Made by a program: the position numbers and the translations under genes. From Hydrogenovibrio crunogenus (GTDB lineage: Bacteria > Pseudomonadota > Gammaproteobacteria > Thiomicrospirales > Thiomicrospiraceae), in NCBI RefSeq assembly GCF_004786015.1, contig NZ_CP032096.1, positions 248,001-312,000 of the forward strand: DNA of 64,000 bases, in the 5' to 3' direction. Under the pieces are notes generated by a model. That model saw only the letters and a program-made list of their open reading frames with translations. It made no database searches and was not told where the DNA came from. Positions 9,036 to 17,806 of this stretch are shown piece by piece. Within the stretch, counting starts at the first letter, position 1. Each line of letters starts with the position of its first letter.

Positions 9036-9497
9036 ATGATGAGTGACCGCCGAATTAGAAATCTCGGGCTAATCATACTAACTTTGCTGATGTCAGTAGG
9101 GTTGGGCGGTTGCTCAAAGCCGCCGGTTGAAGTTACCTCTGTGCAGATTGTGGACAATCTGGACAAAGGTTCCGGAAACTTCGACCGCATGCTTCAGATT
9201 TGTTTTAAAAAACCTTTGACGGCCGATTATTACCATCATGTCAAAATCATAACCAACCAATCTTACATGCTGGAAGGGGGCAATATGTTACGCCCACGGG
9301 CCTCGGATCCGGACAATAAATGCCAGCTTCGAAATCTTTATAATTACATCAATAAAGATTCCCCTGTCGGTGCTCGTCAAATGATTAAAGATTTCATGGT
9401 GCCGGGCAATATTAACCAGGTTTTAATCCAGATTTATCTGGATGAGCCAGAAGGAAAAGAGCTGCCGATTGAAGAGAAGTTGTTTAGAAATCTTTAA
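9036..9497 (+). CDS. Predicted lipoprotein of unknown function
   Basis: 153 residues from the ATG at 9036, with AAGGAG at 9025-9030; a second ATG at 9039 is equally possible. An upstream in-frame TTG at 9018 lies before the ribosome-binding site and was rejected. The N-terminus has an Arg pair, a hydrophobic helix and the lipobox VGLGGC, so the mature protein should start at Cys and be membrane anchored. The remainder has no recognised motif. Two further Cys (ICF and KCQL) could form a disulfide in the periplasm. A terminator hairpin follows immediately. Confidence 0.75.
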   Translation: MMSDRRIRNLGLIILTLLMSVGLGGCSKPPVEVTSVQIVDNLDKGSGNFDRMLQICFKKPLTADYYHHVKIITNQSYMLEGGNMLRPRASDPDNKCQLRNLYNYINKDSPVGARQMIKDFMVPGNINQVLIQIYLDEPEGKELPIEEKLFRNL

Positions 9498-9541
9498 ACT
9501 CTTTCATCGTTTGCGTTTTTAGGTTGGATAGACTCAAACCC

Positions 9542-9580
9542 AGGCCTGGTAAGATTTTCTTATCAGGCCTTTATTTTTTC
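9542..9580 (+). terminator. Rho-independent terminator after the lipoprotein gene
   Basis: Arms AGGCCTGGTAA (9542-9552) and TTATCAGGCCT (9560-9570) pair with one G-U wobble around a 7-base loop and are followed by TTTATTTTTT. The left arm begins inside a CCAGGCCTGG palindrome copy (9540-9549). Confidence 0.85.
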
Positions 9581-9602
9581 ATTTAACAAGAATTGAACCC
9601 TT

Positions 9603-10643
9603 ATGCCGAACCCTGTTTCCTTATCTCATTTTGCCTATGCATATGGTCGCCCAGAAAGTGTTGCAGCATTAAAAGCCGAGCCAGCTGATTTTCAAGTAGA
9701 GGAACTGATTGCTTATGCGCTGAGTGGAGAAGGTGAGCATTTATGGGTTTGGGTGCAAAAAATTGGACAGAACACTGATTGGGTTGCCAAACAAATTGCC
9801 CGCTGGGCAGGGATTACCCCCAAAGAGATGGGGGTTGCAGGTAAAAAAGACCGTCAGGCGATCACCCGACAGTGGATGAGTCTTCATTTGCCTGGAAAAC
9901 AAGCGCCCGATATCGAAAGCCTGGACGTGCCAGGTGTCACGCTTTTAAAAGCAATCCGTCATCATCGAAAACTGCAAACCGGGGGCTTGTCGGGCAATCG
10001 ATTCACGCTCGTATTGCGTGACATTGAAGGTGATTCGGATCAAATTGAAAGCCGCTTGCAGAAAATTGCAGAAAAAGGTGTGCCGAATTATTTCGGAGAA
10101 CAGCGCTTTGGAAACGATTTTCAAAATCTTGCGAAAGCCACGGCCTTGTTTCAAGGTCAGATAAAATCTCCAAAACGCCATCAGAAATCTTTATACATTT
10201 CCGCAGCACGGTCTTGGATTTTTAATGAAATTTTGAGTGAACGTGTGCGTCAAGGTTCTTGGAACCGTGCAGTTCCTGGAGATGTCTTCCAGCTAGAAGG
10301 GTCTCAGAAATGGTTTGCTGATGATGGTGATCCTGCTTTGTCCAAGCGAGTTGTCGAAAAGGATCTACACCCTACCGGTGCGTTAACCGGTCGAGGTGTA
10401 TTGCCCTCTCAGAGTGGCGCTTTTCAGGTAGAACAATCCGTGTTGGAGAAGCATCCGATCTGGCAGGCCGGGTTAGAAAAGCTTGGTTTAAAGCAAGAGC
10501 GTCGTGCTTTAAGGGTTTTACCGAAAGAAATGCGTTGGGAGTGGCTAGATCAGTCCACCTTATCTGTGAGCTTTGCTTTGCCGGCTGGCAGTTATGCAAC
10601 AATGGTGATACGTGAATTATTTGAGGTCAAGCTGGAAGATTAA
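9603..10643 (+). CDS. truD: tRNA pseudouridine(13) synthase TruD
   Basis: 346 residues, the usual TruD length (E. coli about 349). The catalytic Asp motif is GVAGKKDRQAITRQ (Asp about residue 82). Also present are HLWVWVQKIGQNTDW, GNRFTLVLR and PNYFGEQRFG, all TruD signatures. It converts U13 of tRNA-Glu to pseudouridine. The start is the ATG at 9603; no strong Shine-Dalgarno is seen. A bidirectional hairpin separates it from the convergent hisI. Confidence 0.95.
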   Translation: MPNPVSLSHFAYAYGRPESVAALKAEPADFQVEELIAYALSGEGEHLWVWVQKIGQNTDWVAKQIARWAGITPKEMGVAGKKDRQAITRQWMSLHLPGKQAPDIESLDVPGVTLLKAIRHHRKLQTGGLSGNRFTLVLRDIEGDSDQIESRLQKIAEKGVPNYFGEQRFGNDFQNLAKATALFQGQIKSPKRHQKSLYISAARSWIFNEILSERVRQGSWNRAVPGDVFQLEGSQKWFADDGDPALSKRVVEKDLHPTGALTGRGVLPSQSGAFQVEQSVLEKHPIWQAGLEKLGLKQERRALRVLPKEMRWEWLDQSTLSVSFALPAGSYATMVIRELFEVKLED

Positions 10644-10660
10644 GCGTTTGAACGTTAATG

Positions 10661-10688
10661 AAAAATGACCAGGCCTGGCCATTTTTTG
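10661..10688. terminator. Bidirectional terminator between truD and hisI, containing CCAGGCCTGG
   Basis: AAAAATG-A-CC and GG-C-CATTTTT flank the central AGGCCT. The inverted repeat has one A/C mismatch, with A-tracts and T-tracts on both sides, so it can serve both convergent genes. The exact palindrome is at 10669-10678. Confidence 0.8.
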
Positions 10689-10701
10689 ATTCAGAAAACG
10701 G

Positions 10702-11145
10702 TTATTTTTTGTACAGCGCTTCAGGATCAATAATCGGGTTGGTTAAGATTTCGGCCTGATGGTCATGAATGGCGGTGTAAAAGCAGCTCTTCCGTCCGGT
10801 ATGGCAGGCTGGGCCTGTTTGATCCACCAACAACAAAATGGCATCGCCGTCACAGTCAAAACGTAGGTCTTTTAAAAGCTGAATTTGCCCGGATTCTTCC
10901 CCTTTACGCCAGTAAGACTGACGTGAACGTGACCAGTAACAGACACGTCCAGTTTCCAAAGTTTCTTGCAACGCGGCTTCATTCATCCAAGCCATCATTA
11001 AGACTTCTTTGCTGTCGAATTGCTGCGCAATGGCTGGGATCAGACCATTATCGTCATATTTGACTTGTTTTTTAACGGCTTCCCAGTCAAACGAATCGCC
11101 TTGTTGCGCTTTTTCCAGTTGTTTGAATGTGGGCTGTTGTGACAT
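10702..11145 (-). CDS. hisI: Phosphoribosyl-AMP cyclohydrolase HisI
   Basis: 147 residues, the monofunctional form without the HisE domain. Conserved elements are [35 protein letters not shown] (metal-binding Asp/Cys) and [11 protein letters not shown] (zinc Cys). It opens the purine ring of phosphoribosyl-AMP in histidine synthesis. It lies 11 bases downstream of an exonuclease gene on the same strand and is far from other his genes in this window. Confidence 0.95.
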   Translation of the reverse strand: MSQQPTFKQLEKAQQGDSFDWEAVKKQVKYDDNGLIPAIAQQFDSKEVLMMAWMNEAALQETLETGRVCYWSRSRQSYWRKGEESGQIQLLKDLRFDCDGDAILLLVDQTGPACHTGRKSCFYTAIHDHQAEILTNPIIDPEALYKK

Positions 11146-11156
11146 AACGACTCGTC

Positions 11157-12239
11157 TTATTTCGACTTACGTTTGGCAGCCGCAAAGGCCTGCGCAAATG
11201 GGTTGTTCGAAATTTCGTCTTTCACCGGTTCAGGTTTTTTAATCTTCACTTGTGATTTACGGCCTCGCATCAGCATGGCATTAAATAATTCGGCTGTCGC
11301 TTGGGCATCGGCTAAGGCATCGTGCGCATCGCCCGGGAAAGGTTTGCCCATGATTTTGGCATACGCATCGGTTAGCTTCGGCGTTTTATAGAACCAATAC
11401 ATTTTTTCCGATTGCCAGCGTAATGCACCGACTAAGTCTTTGGAAAGCTCTGCGACATCCAGCCACTTGCTGTAATCCAGCTCAAACGTCAGCATTTTCT
11501 TTTCGGCACTTTTTTCCAGATAAGCAAAGTCAGATTCGGTGCTGTAAGCCAGCACGGTGTCTGCTTCTGCCAGAATACGGTGGATTTCATCCCAGGCATC
11601 CGCTAGGAAAGGCGCATCTTGAACCATCTCAGTACAGATGTTGTGCTTATCGTTCTCAGGAATGTCGTAACCAGGGTTGATGAGTTGGTTCAACAATTCA
11701 TTGCCCTCCAAATCACAAATAGAGACTTGGATGATGTCGGCATTGTCTTTGGTGCAAATGTCGGTGGCTTCAATATCAATACAGACAACCTTATTGCCTT
11801 TCAGCTCTTGATCGTGTTCTTTCAGTTTGAAGTTGGCATCATTACGGCGTTCCTGAATCAAGTTGATGACCTCTGATCCAGTAAATTCTTTGATGAGCTC
11901 CGTGAGCTTGGTTTTGAGTTTTTTGACGGACTTGCTTAAGGATTTACGGACGTCTTCATCGTCACTCGCACGCTCAATCAATTCTTTCACACTTAATGTT
12001 TCTTCGCCCACGACAAGCTCGTCCAGAATCGCATTCACAATTTTAGAGGTATCGAACTGTAAATCTTCCAGCGGCGGGATTTTGACGGTGGCGCTTATGA
12101 GCGCTTTTTCGCCCTTTGCAGGGGAGGCAATGATCTGAATGCCTTTAATATTTAATCCATCGGAAGCGGCAACCGCGACGATGTATTCTTTAATCGGTTG
12201 GTTGCGTTTATCAATAAAGATAAGTTGGGCGTTGCTCAT
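11157..12239 (-). CDS. DEDDh-type 3'-5' exonuclease with a novel N-terminal domain
   Basis: 360 residues. The C-terminal half (about 150-335) is a DnaQ/RNase T-like exonuclease: ExoI motif CIDIEATD, a middle Asp region ([11 protein letters not shown]) and Exo[16 protein letters not shown] with the DEDDh His and Asp. Residues 1-145 form an extra domain rich in charged residues that I do not recognise; it includes a predicted coiled region ([20 protein letters not shown]). The tail is Lys-rich. It could act in RNA or DNA 3' end trimming, but the substrate is unknown. It is upstream of and probably cotranscribed with hisI. Confidence 0.8.
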   Translation of the reverse strand: MSNAQLIFIDKRNQPIKEYIVAVAASDGLNIKGIQIIASPAKGEKALISATVKIPPLEDLQFDTSKIVNAILDELVVGEETLSVKELIERASDDEDVRKSLSKSVKKLKTKLTELIKEFTGSEVINLIQERRNDANFKLKEHDQELKGNKVVCIDIEATDICTKDNADIIQVSICDLEGNELLNQLINPGYDIPENDKHNICTEMVQDAPFLADAWDEIHRILAEADTVLAYSTESDFAYLEKSAEKKMLTFELDYSKWLDVAELSKDLVGALRWQSEKMYWFYKTPKLTDAYAKIMGKPFPGDAHDALADAQATAELFNAMLMRGRKSQVKIKKPEPVKDEISNNPFAQAFAAAKRKSK

Positions 12240-12704
12240 AGGTGTTCTTAACGTTTCTGTGAAAATGACGGTTATTTTATCAGCTTGTTGCTTTCTATTC
12301 CGGGAAACTGATCGCTTTTCCCGTAAATTTCATCTTTTTGACATATTTGGAGAACTGAAAATTGACTGAAGGTTCTATAAAGTAAGCTTTCCCAAGGGGG
12401 GGGATGGCTTTGTCATACTTTTGTATTTGTGCCGAATAAAAACAATGTGTTACTGTATGTAATACGTCAAAATAATTATTGGTGTTTTGAAGGTCAGGCC
12501 AGACAAGAGTCTTTTTGGTGCTTCTTATGAATTAAGTGGTGCGAACTTGATGCAATCACCTTCAATGAAATGATGTGTTATTTATAGTAACTAATTGAAA
12601 ATATTGATTTTAATTAAATTGGTTCTGATTTCTCTAATAACAAATTATTGTGGATTTAATCCAACGATTCTCTGAAATGGTTTTTCTATTCTGTAGGAGA
12701 AACA
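12240..12704. other. Intergenic region upstream of the ectoine-degradation operon
   Basis: 465 bases without a convincing gene. It holds a run of eight G (12396-12403) and a small dyad, TTAC-5-GTAA (12450-12462). AT-rich DNA and a TAGGAG ribosome-binding site precede the ATG at 12705. No clear sigma-70 promoter was found by eye. The length suggests regulatory content for the divergent exonuclease and ectoine genes. Confidence 0.5.
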
Positions 12705-13877
12705 ATGACTAAGCCTTGGCAGGACATTCTGGAAAAGGCGATCGCAAGTCGTCACTGGTTACACCAGCATCCAGAACTCACTTGGGAAGAAACCCAAACC
12801 GCTGACTATATTCGTGCGCAGTTAACCGAGCTGGGTATCCCTTGGCGAGCCTGTGCAAAATATGGGACGGTTGCCACCCTTTCTTCCAAGTCGGATGGGC
12901 AGCATATCGGGTTTCGCGCGGATATGGATGCTTTGCCGATTACAGAAGCCTCCGGGGTGGATTGTTGCTCGGTTGAATCCGGCAAAATGCATGCCTGCGG
13001 TCATGACGGGCACACCGCGACACTTCTTGCCGCCGCCGCTTGGTTTAAGCACCACGAATCCGAATTGCCCAGCCCGATTTCATTACTCTTTCAACCGGCT
13101 GAAGAGGGTGGGCATGGCGCAAAAAAAATGATTGAAGACGGCGCTTTAAACGGTATCGATCGTCTATATGGCTGGCATAACTGGCCAGCACTCCCTTTTG
13201 GAAAAGCACTTTGTCCGGATGGCCCGGTTATGTCCGGCAACGGGACTTTTCACATTACGCTAAAAGGTAAAGGAGGGCATGCCTCTCAACCTGAGATGAC
13301 GCATGACCCTGTTTTAGCCGCTGCCGCCGTGACTTTAAATCTACAACAAATTGTCAGTCGTCGACTGCCACCGCAGGCCAATGCTGTGGTCAGCGTGACT
13401 TCCATCAATGCCGTGAGTAATGTCACGGTCATTCCAGAACATGTCAAGCTTGAGGGAAGTATTCGGCTATCACAACCACAATGGCGAGCGCCGATTAATC
13501 AATTGATTGAAGACATTACGAATGACACGGCAAGCAGCTATGGCGTAGTGGCTGAGATCGACATTCGAGCCCGGTACGATGCGACCATCAACCAGACTGA
13601 TTCCGCAGCAGCATATCGAACGGCCTTGCAGGCCGAATTCGGTGAGACAGCAACAGAATCGGATGTATTGATGCCGTTGATGGCTTCAGAAGATTTCAGT
13701 TATTACTTACAGGCGATTCCCGGTGCGTTTGCGTTGGTTGGGATGGCTGAAGACTCGGCAGGTGGCCTGCGTTTTTCAGCGCCCTGTCACAGCCCGGAGT
13801 ATGTTTTTAATGATCGAATCATCGAGCACGTCGTTAAGGTTTTTAGTCGTTTGGCAGGTGCGCCGATTCCTGAATGA
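12705..13877 (+). CDS. doeB2: M20-family amidohydrolase, predicted N-acetyl-diaminobutyrate deacetylase
   Basis: 390 residues, full length for M20D peptidases/aminoacylases. Metal-binding motifs are visible: HACGHDGHTA (about 102-111), QPAEEGGHGA with the catalytic Glu pair, GWHNWP, and the late His in CHSPEYVFND. The lid domain carries the GKGGHASQP His. Followed by a transaminase, an ectoine hydrolase homologue and an aldehyde dehydrogenase, it most likely removes the acetyl group from N-acetyl-2,4-diaminobutyrate. The classical DoeB is a different (aspartoacylase-like) family, so this would be a non-homologous replacement. TAGGAG precedes the ATG. The family is certain; the substrate is inferred from context. 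Confidence 0.75.
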   Translation: MTKPWQDILEKAIASRHWLHQHPELTWEETQTADYIRAQLTELGIPWRACAKYGTVATLSSKSDGQHIGFRADMDALPITEASGVDCCSVESGKMHACGHDGHTATLLAAAAWFKHHESELPSPISLLFQPAEEGGHGAKKMIEDGALNGIDRLYGWHNWPALPFGKALCPDGPVMSGNGTFHITLKGKGGHASQPEMTHDPVLAAAAVTLNLQQIVSRRLPPQANAVVSVTSINAVSNVTVIPEHVKLEGSIRLSQPQWRAPINQLIEDITNDTASSYGVVAEIDIRARYDATINQTDSAAAYRTALQAEFGETATESDVLMPLMASEDFSYYLQAIPGAFALVGMAEDSAGGLRFSAPCHSPEYVFNDRIIEHVVKVFSRLAGAPIPE

Positions 13878-13921
13878 TTTCATTCAGAAACTCGGTGTGT
13901 TGCATTAGAAGGAGAGAGTAG

Positions 13922-15181
13922 ATGGATTGGTTTGAAAGTTATGAGTCCGAAATTCGTGCGTATGCACGGTCCTATCCGGCTGTTTTTGTCAAAGGCGAAA
14001 ATGCTAAGCAGACGGATGAAAATGGTAAAGAATATATCGACTTCTATGCTGGCGCGGGTGTGCTTAATTTTGGGCACAATCACCCTAAGCTGAAAGCGGC
14101 GATTGTTGAATATATCCAAAACGATGGGGTGCTCCATAGTTTGGATATGATGACTGGGGCTAAACGTGAATTTATTAAAGGGTTTGTAGAAACTATTCTG
14201 AAACCCCGAAAAATGGACTATAAGCTTCAATTCATGGGGCCAACCGGAACCAATGCAGTGGAAGCGGCGCTTAAGTTAGCACGCCGAGTCACGGGACGTA
14301 AAGAGGTTGTTGCCTTTAGTCAGGGGTTTCACGGCATGACATTGGGCGCTCTGGCATGTACTGCGAATGAGGTGTTTCGTAATGCATCTGGTGTGCCTTT
14401 GACCATGGTGTCTCACTGGCCTTTTGAAAGCAACCAAGGGGGTGGGATTGAAAGCTTGGATACCTTGCGAGCTTTGTATGAAAATTCTTCAGGTGGCGCG
14501 GAAAAGCCCGCGGCGTTTATTGTTGAAGCGATTCAGGCCGAAGGGGGCGTGAATGTCGCCTCGGCGGAATGGTTGCAAGCTCTTCAGGCGTTGGCGCGAG
14601 ATTTAGGCGCATTGCTCATTGTGGATGATATTCAAGCAGGCTGCGGTCGAACGGGTCATTATTTCAGTTTTGAAAATATGGGGATCGATCCGGATATTGT
14701 CACTTTGGCAAAAGGCATCGGTGGCCTCGGAACCCCCATGGCGATGAATTTAGTCAAACCAGAACATGATAAACATTGGAAGCCGGGTGAACATACCGGA
14801 ACGTTTCGTGGTCAGAACATTTCGTTTGTGGCAGGACGTGAAGCCTTACGTTTTTTTGAAAATAATGACTTGATGGAGCAAACCCGTGCCAAAGGGCAGA
14901 TTATGCAACAATACTTGCAGGGGTTAGCAGAACGTTATTCTGAGCACGGTTTTTGTGTTCGAGGCAAAGGCATGATGCAAGCTTTGGATGTCAAAGATGG
15001 GGCTTTGGCCAAAGCCGTCGCACGAGACTGTTTTGATCACGGCATGCTATTTGGACCTTGTGGCGTTGGTGGCCAAGTGATTAAGTTGATTCCGCCTTTA
15101 ACCATTCCTGAAGAGGAATTACAGGCAGGCCTGGCGATTTTAGAACAGGCTTTACAACGTCAAGTGGAGATGAAGTCATGA
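13922..15181 (+). CDS. doeD: Class III aminotransferase, predicted diaminobutyrate transaminase (DoeD/EctB-like)
   Basis: 419 residues. This is a PLP fold-type I enzyme: GPTGTNAVEAALKLAR (phosphate binding), FHGMTLGAL, IVDDIQAGCGRTG and the Schiff-base Lys in TLAKGIGG (about residue 266). The sequence style matches the EctB/DoeD group that interconverts diaminobutyrate and aspartate semialdehyde with glutamate/2-oxoglutarate. In this operon it should run in the degradative direction. GGAGAGAG precedes the ATG. Its stop overlaps the next start by four bases (ATGA). A near copy of the palindrome element (GCAGGCCTGG) lies at 15125-15134. Confidence 0.85.
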   Translation: MDWFESYESEIRAYARSYPAVFVKGENAKQTDENGKEYIDFYAGAGVLNFGHNHPKLKAAIVEYIQNDGVLHSLDMMTGAKREFIKGFVETILKPRKMDYKLQFMGPTGTNAVEAALKLARRVTGRKEVVAFSQGFHGMTLGALACTANEVFRNASGVPLTMVSHWPFESNQGGGIESLDTLRALYENSSGGAEKPAAFIVEAIQAEGGVNVASAEWLQALQALARDLGALLIVDDIQAGCGRTGHYFSFENMGIDPDIVTLAKGIGGLGTPMAMNLVKPEHDKHWKPGEHTGTFRGQNISFVAGREALRFFENNDLMEQTRAKGQIMQQYLQGLAERYSEHGFCVRGKGMMQALDVKDGALAKAVARDCFDHGMLFGPCGVGGQVIKLIPPLTIPEEELQAGLAILEQALQRQVEMKS

Positions 15182-16422
15182 TAGAACGCGATGATATGAC
15201 CTTTCCTTTTTCGGAGTATGAGCGTCGAGTACATGAACTGAGACAGCGTATGGAAAAGCGCCTGCTCGATGCGGTGATTATTTCCGACCCGGAAAACCTG
15301 ATGTATTTAACCGATTATCAGACAACGGGGTATTCCTTCTTTCAAGCGCTAGTGGTGCCGTTGGAAAGTGAGCCTTTTATGGTGACGCGTAAGCTGGAAG
15401 AGTCGAATGTTTTGGCACGAACCTGGGTGGAAATTACACGGCCTTATCCCGATACCGGGGATGCAATCCAAATGTTGATTTCTGCATTGGTGGAGTTTGG
15501 CTTGGCGGGAAAATCAATCGGCTATGAACGAAATTCTTATTTTTTCCCAGCGTATCATCAGGATACTTTTCATACCACCTTTACCAAAAGCCGTCTGATG
15601 GACTGTTTCGGTATTGTGGAACAAGGACGTGTTTGCAAATCCAGTTATGAGCTAGACGCCATGAGAAAAGCGGCGCTGGCGACAAAAGCCGGTATGAAAG
15701 CGGGCATTGAAGCGTGTGCACCCGGTGTGACCGAAAATGAAATTGGCGGCGCGATCAGCCAGGCTATGTTTGCCGCCGGTGGCGAAATTCCAGCGGTGAT
15801 GCCGTATGTGACATCCGGCCCCAGAACCATGATTGGGCACGCTTCCTGGGAAGGACGAGAAGTGCAACCCGGCGAACACGTCTTTATGGAAGTGGCAGGA
15901 TGTTATCGCCGTTATCATACGGCGATGATGCGCACCGCCATCTGTGGTGAATTGACTGACAGCATGTATAAGGCACAGGAGATCATGAAAGTGGCCTTGT
16001 CACATGCGCGTGAAAAAATGCGCCCCGGGATGACGGTTTCCGATGTGGATAATATGATCCGAAACATCATATCGGATAATGAAATCGGTGCTAAACTGAT
16101 TACCCGGTCGGGCTATTCCATCGGGATTGCTTTCCCGCCCAGCTGGGATGAAGGTTATATCTTGAGTTTATTTCAGGGAGACAGTTCGGTGTTAGAGCCG
16201 GGAATGACCTTTCATGTGATTCCTTGGATGTGGGGAATCGATGGCGATAAGACCTGTGGTATTTCAGATACCTTTTATATTACCGAAACCGGGTGCGGCT
16301 CTTTTTTTGAGGATGTTGAGCAAAACTTTACCTTGAAATCGGGTCAGCCGGCTTCCAATGAAACATCGATTAAAGCGGTTTCTCAAAACAAAAAAACGAA
16401 AAAATCCGAAACACCGGCGTAA
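15178..16422 (+). CDS. doeA: Ectoine hydrolase DoeA/EutD (M24 fold)
   Basis: 414 residues with a creatinase-like N-terminal domain (about 1-150) and a pita-bread M24 domain (about 165-395). The blocks EVAGCYRRYHTAMMRT, RSGYSIGIAFPPSW, LEPGMTFH and FYITETG follow the EutD/DoeA pattern. At the usual metal-ligand positions the first Asp is Glu and the second is lost (AMMRT), which fits the metal-independent creatinase-like subgroup. It opens the ectoine ring to N-acetyl-diaminobutyrate. It is translationally coupled to doeD by a 4-base overlap; an alternative start lies at 15196. A Lys/Ser-rich tail of about 30 residues follows the domain. Confidence 0.82.
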   Translation: MIERDDMTFPFSEYERRVHELRQRMEKRLLDAVIISDPENLMYLTDYQTTGYSFFQALVVPLESEPFMVTRKLEESNVLARTWVEITRPYPDTGDAIQMLISALVEFGLAGKSIGYERNSYFFPAYHQDTFHTTFTKSRLMDCFGIVEQGRVCKSSYELDAMRKAALATKAGMKAGIEACAPGVTENEIGGAISQAMFAAGGEIPAVMPYVTSGPRTMIGHASWEGREVQPGEHVFMEVAGCYRRYHTAMMRTAICGELTDSMYKAQEIMKVALSHAREKMRPGMTVSDVDNMIRNIISDNEIGAKLITRSGYSIGIAFPPSWDEGYILSLFQGDSSVLEPGMTFHVIPWMWGIDGDKTCGISDTFYITETGCGSFFEDVEQNFTLKSGQPASNETSIKAVSQNKKTKKSETPA

Positions 16423-16431
16423 GGAGTCAGT

Positions 16432-17802
16432 ATGTTTACAGCAACCAACCCCGCAACGGGGGAAGTGATTCATCAGTACAAAACCATGTTGACACAAGCG
16501 GTTGATTTGGCAATTGAAAAATCAGTAAACGCATTTAACGTTTGGCGCAAGACCAGCTTTGAAGAACGTGCCGCACTGCTAAATAAAGTGGCCGATTTAA
16601 TGTTGGAAGATGAGGAAGCGTTGGCAAGACTGATGACGTTAGAAATGGGTAAGCCGATTAAAGAGGCACGAGGGGAAGTGCAAAAAGCTGCCTGGTGTGC
16701 TCGGCATTATGCTGAAAAAGGAGCGTCGTATCTTGAACCGAAAACCTTGGAATCGGATGCTTCATTGAGTTATGTTCAGCATTTACCGTTAGGACCGGTA
16801 TTAGGCATTTTGCCTTGGAATGCCCCTTTCTGGCTGGCTTTTCGTTTTTGTGCGCCAGCATTGATGGCCGGCAACACTTGCTTGATGAAACACGACTCGC
16901 ATGTCCCCGCCTGCGCGGAAGCCATTGCCAAGTTATTTGAAAAAGCCGGTCATCCCAGATTGATGCAGAATCTTCGGGTTCATAATGAACAAGTGGCTCA
17001 TATTTTAGAGCATGAAGCGGTCTGTGCAGTTTCATTAACCGGGTCGAGCTGGGCTGGCAGTCAAGTGGCTTCTTTGGCTGCAAAACATATAAAACCCGCC
17101 GTATTGGAGTTAGGGGGATCAGATCCGAGCTTGGTGCTGGCAGATGCCGATATTGAAAAGGCAGCCGAAACCCTGGCGTTGTCTCGTATCATTAATGCCG
17201 GACAATCGTGTATCGCCGCCAAACGAATCATTGTGGAGGCCTCGGTTTACGATGACTTTATTGAAGCCTTTAAGCCGCACTTAGCCCGATTGAAAATGGG
17301 TGACCCTTTAGAAGAAGATACGCAAGTGGGGCCGATTGCGCGAGCCGATTTACAAGAAGCGCTTGACCGTCAGGTAAAAATGACTGTTGAGCAAGGCGCA
17401 CGCTGTTTGCTCGGGGGAGAGATGCCAGAAGGCAAAGGCTTTTTTTATCCGCCGACATTATTGGTGGATGTGACACCTTCAATGCAAGCTTCGTGTGAAG
17501 AAACCTTTGGGCCGATAGCGGTGATAATGAAGGCCACATCCGAAGAGAATGCGTTAGAAATCGCCAACGATACGCCCTATGGGTTAGCCGCATCGATTTG
17601 GACAGCAGATACCGATAAAGCTCGCCGAATGGCCATAGAAATTGAAGCCGGGCAAGTTGCGATTAATGGCATCGTGAAAACCGACCCTCGTTTACCGAGT
17701 GGGGGGATTAAAAAATCCGGTTACGGTCGTGAACTGGGCCCGCATGGCATTATGGAGTTTGTAAACGTGCAACAGGTTTGGGTCGGCCCGGTCAAAAGCT
17801 AA
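16432..17802 (+). CDS. doeC: NAD(P)-dependent aldehyde dehydrogenase, predicted aspartate-semialdehyde dehydrogenase (DoeC-like)
   Basis: 456 residues, complete ALDH fold. The catalytic Cys is in NAGQSCIAAKR and the Glu in LELGGSDP; PWNAPFW and EETFGP are also present. Overall it is closest in pattern to the short Sad/YneI succinate-semialdehyde dehydrogenase type. In this operon it would oxidise aspartate semialdehyde from the transaminase to aspartate and complete ectoine breakdown. A general succinate-semialdehyde dehydrogenase is the alternative. AAGGAG lies 6-7 bases upstream of the ATG, 9 bases after doeA. It converges on the acyltransferase gene with only 4 bases between the stops. Confidence 0.8.
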   Translation: MFTATNPATGEVIHQYKTMLTQAVDLAIEKSVNAFNVWRKTSFEERAALLNKVADLMLEDEEALARLMTLEMGKPIKEARGEVQKAAWCARHYAEKGASYLEPKTLESDASLSYVQHLPLGPVLGILPWNAPFWLAFRFCAPALMAGNTCLMKHDSHVPACAEAIAKLFEKAGHPRLMQNLRVHNEQVAHILEHEAVCAVSLTGSSWAGSQVASLAAKHIKPAVLELGGSDPSLVLADADIEKAAETLALSRIINAGQSCIAAKRIIVEASVYDDFIEAFKPHLARLKMGDPLEEDTQVGPIARADLQEALDRQVKMTVEQGARCLLGGEMPEGKGFFYPPTLLVDVTPSMQASCEETFGPIAVIMKATSEENALEIANDTPYGLAASIWTADTDKARRMAIEIEAGQVAINGIVKTDPRLPSGGIKKSGYGRELGPHGIMEFVNVQQVWVGPVKS

Positions 17803-17806
17803 CCGG

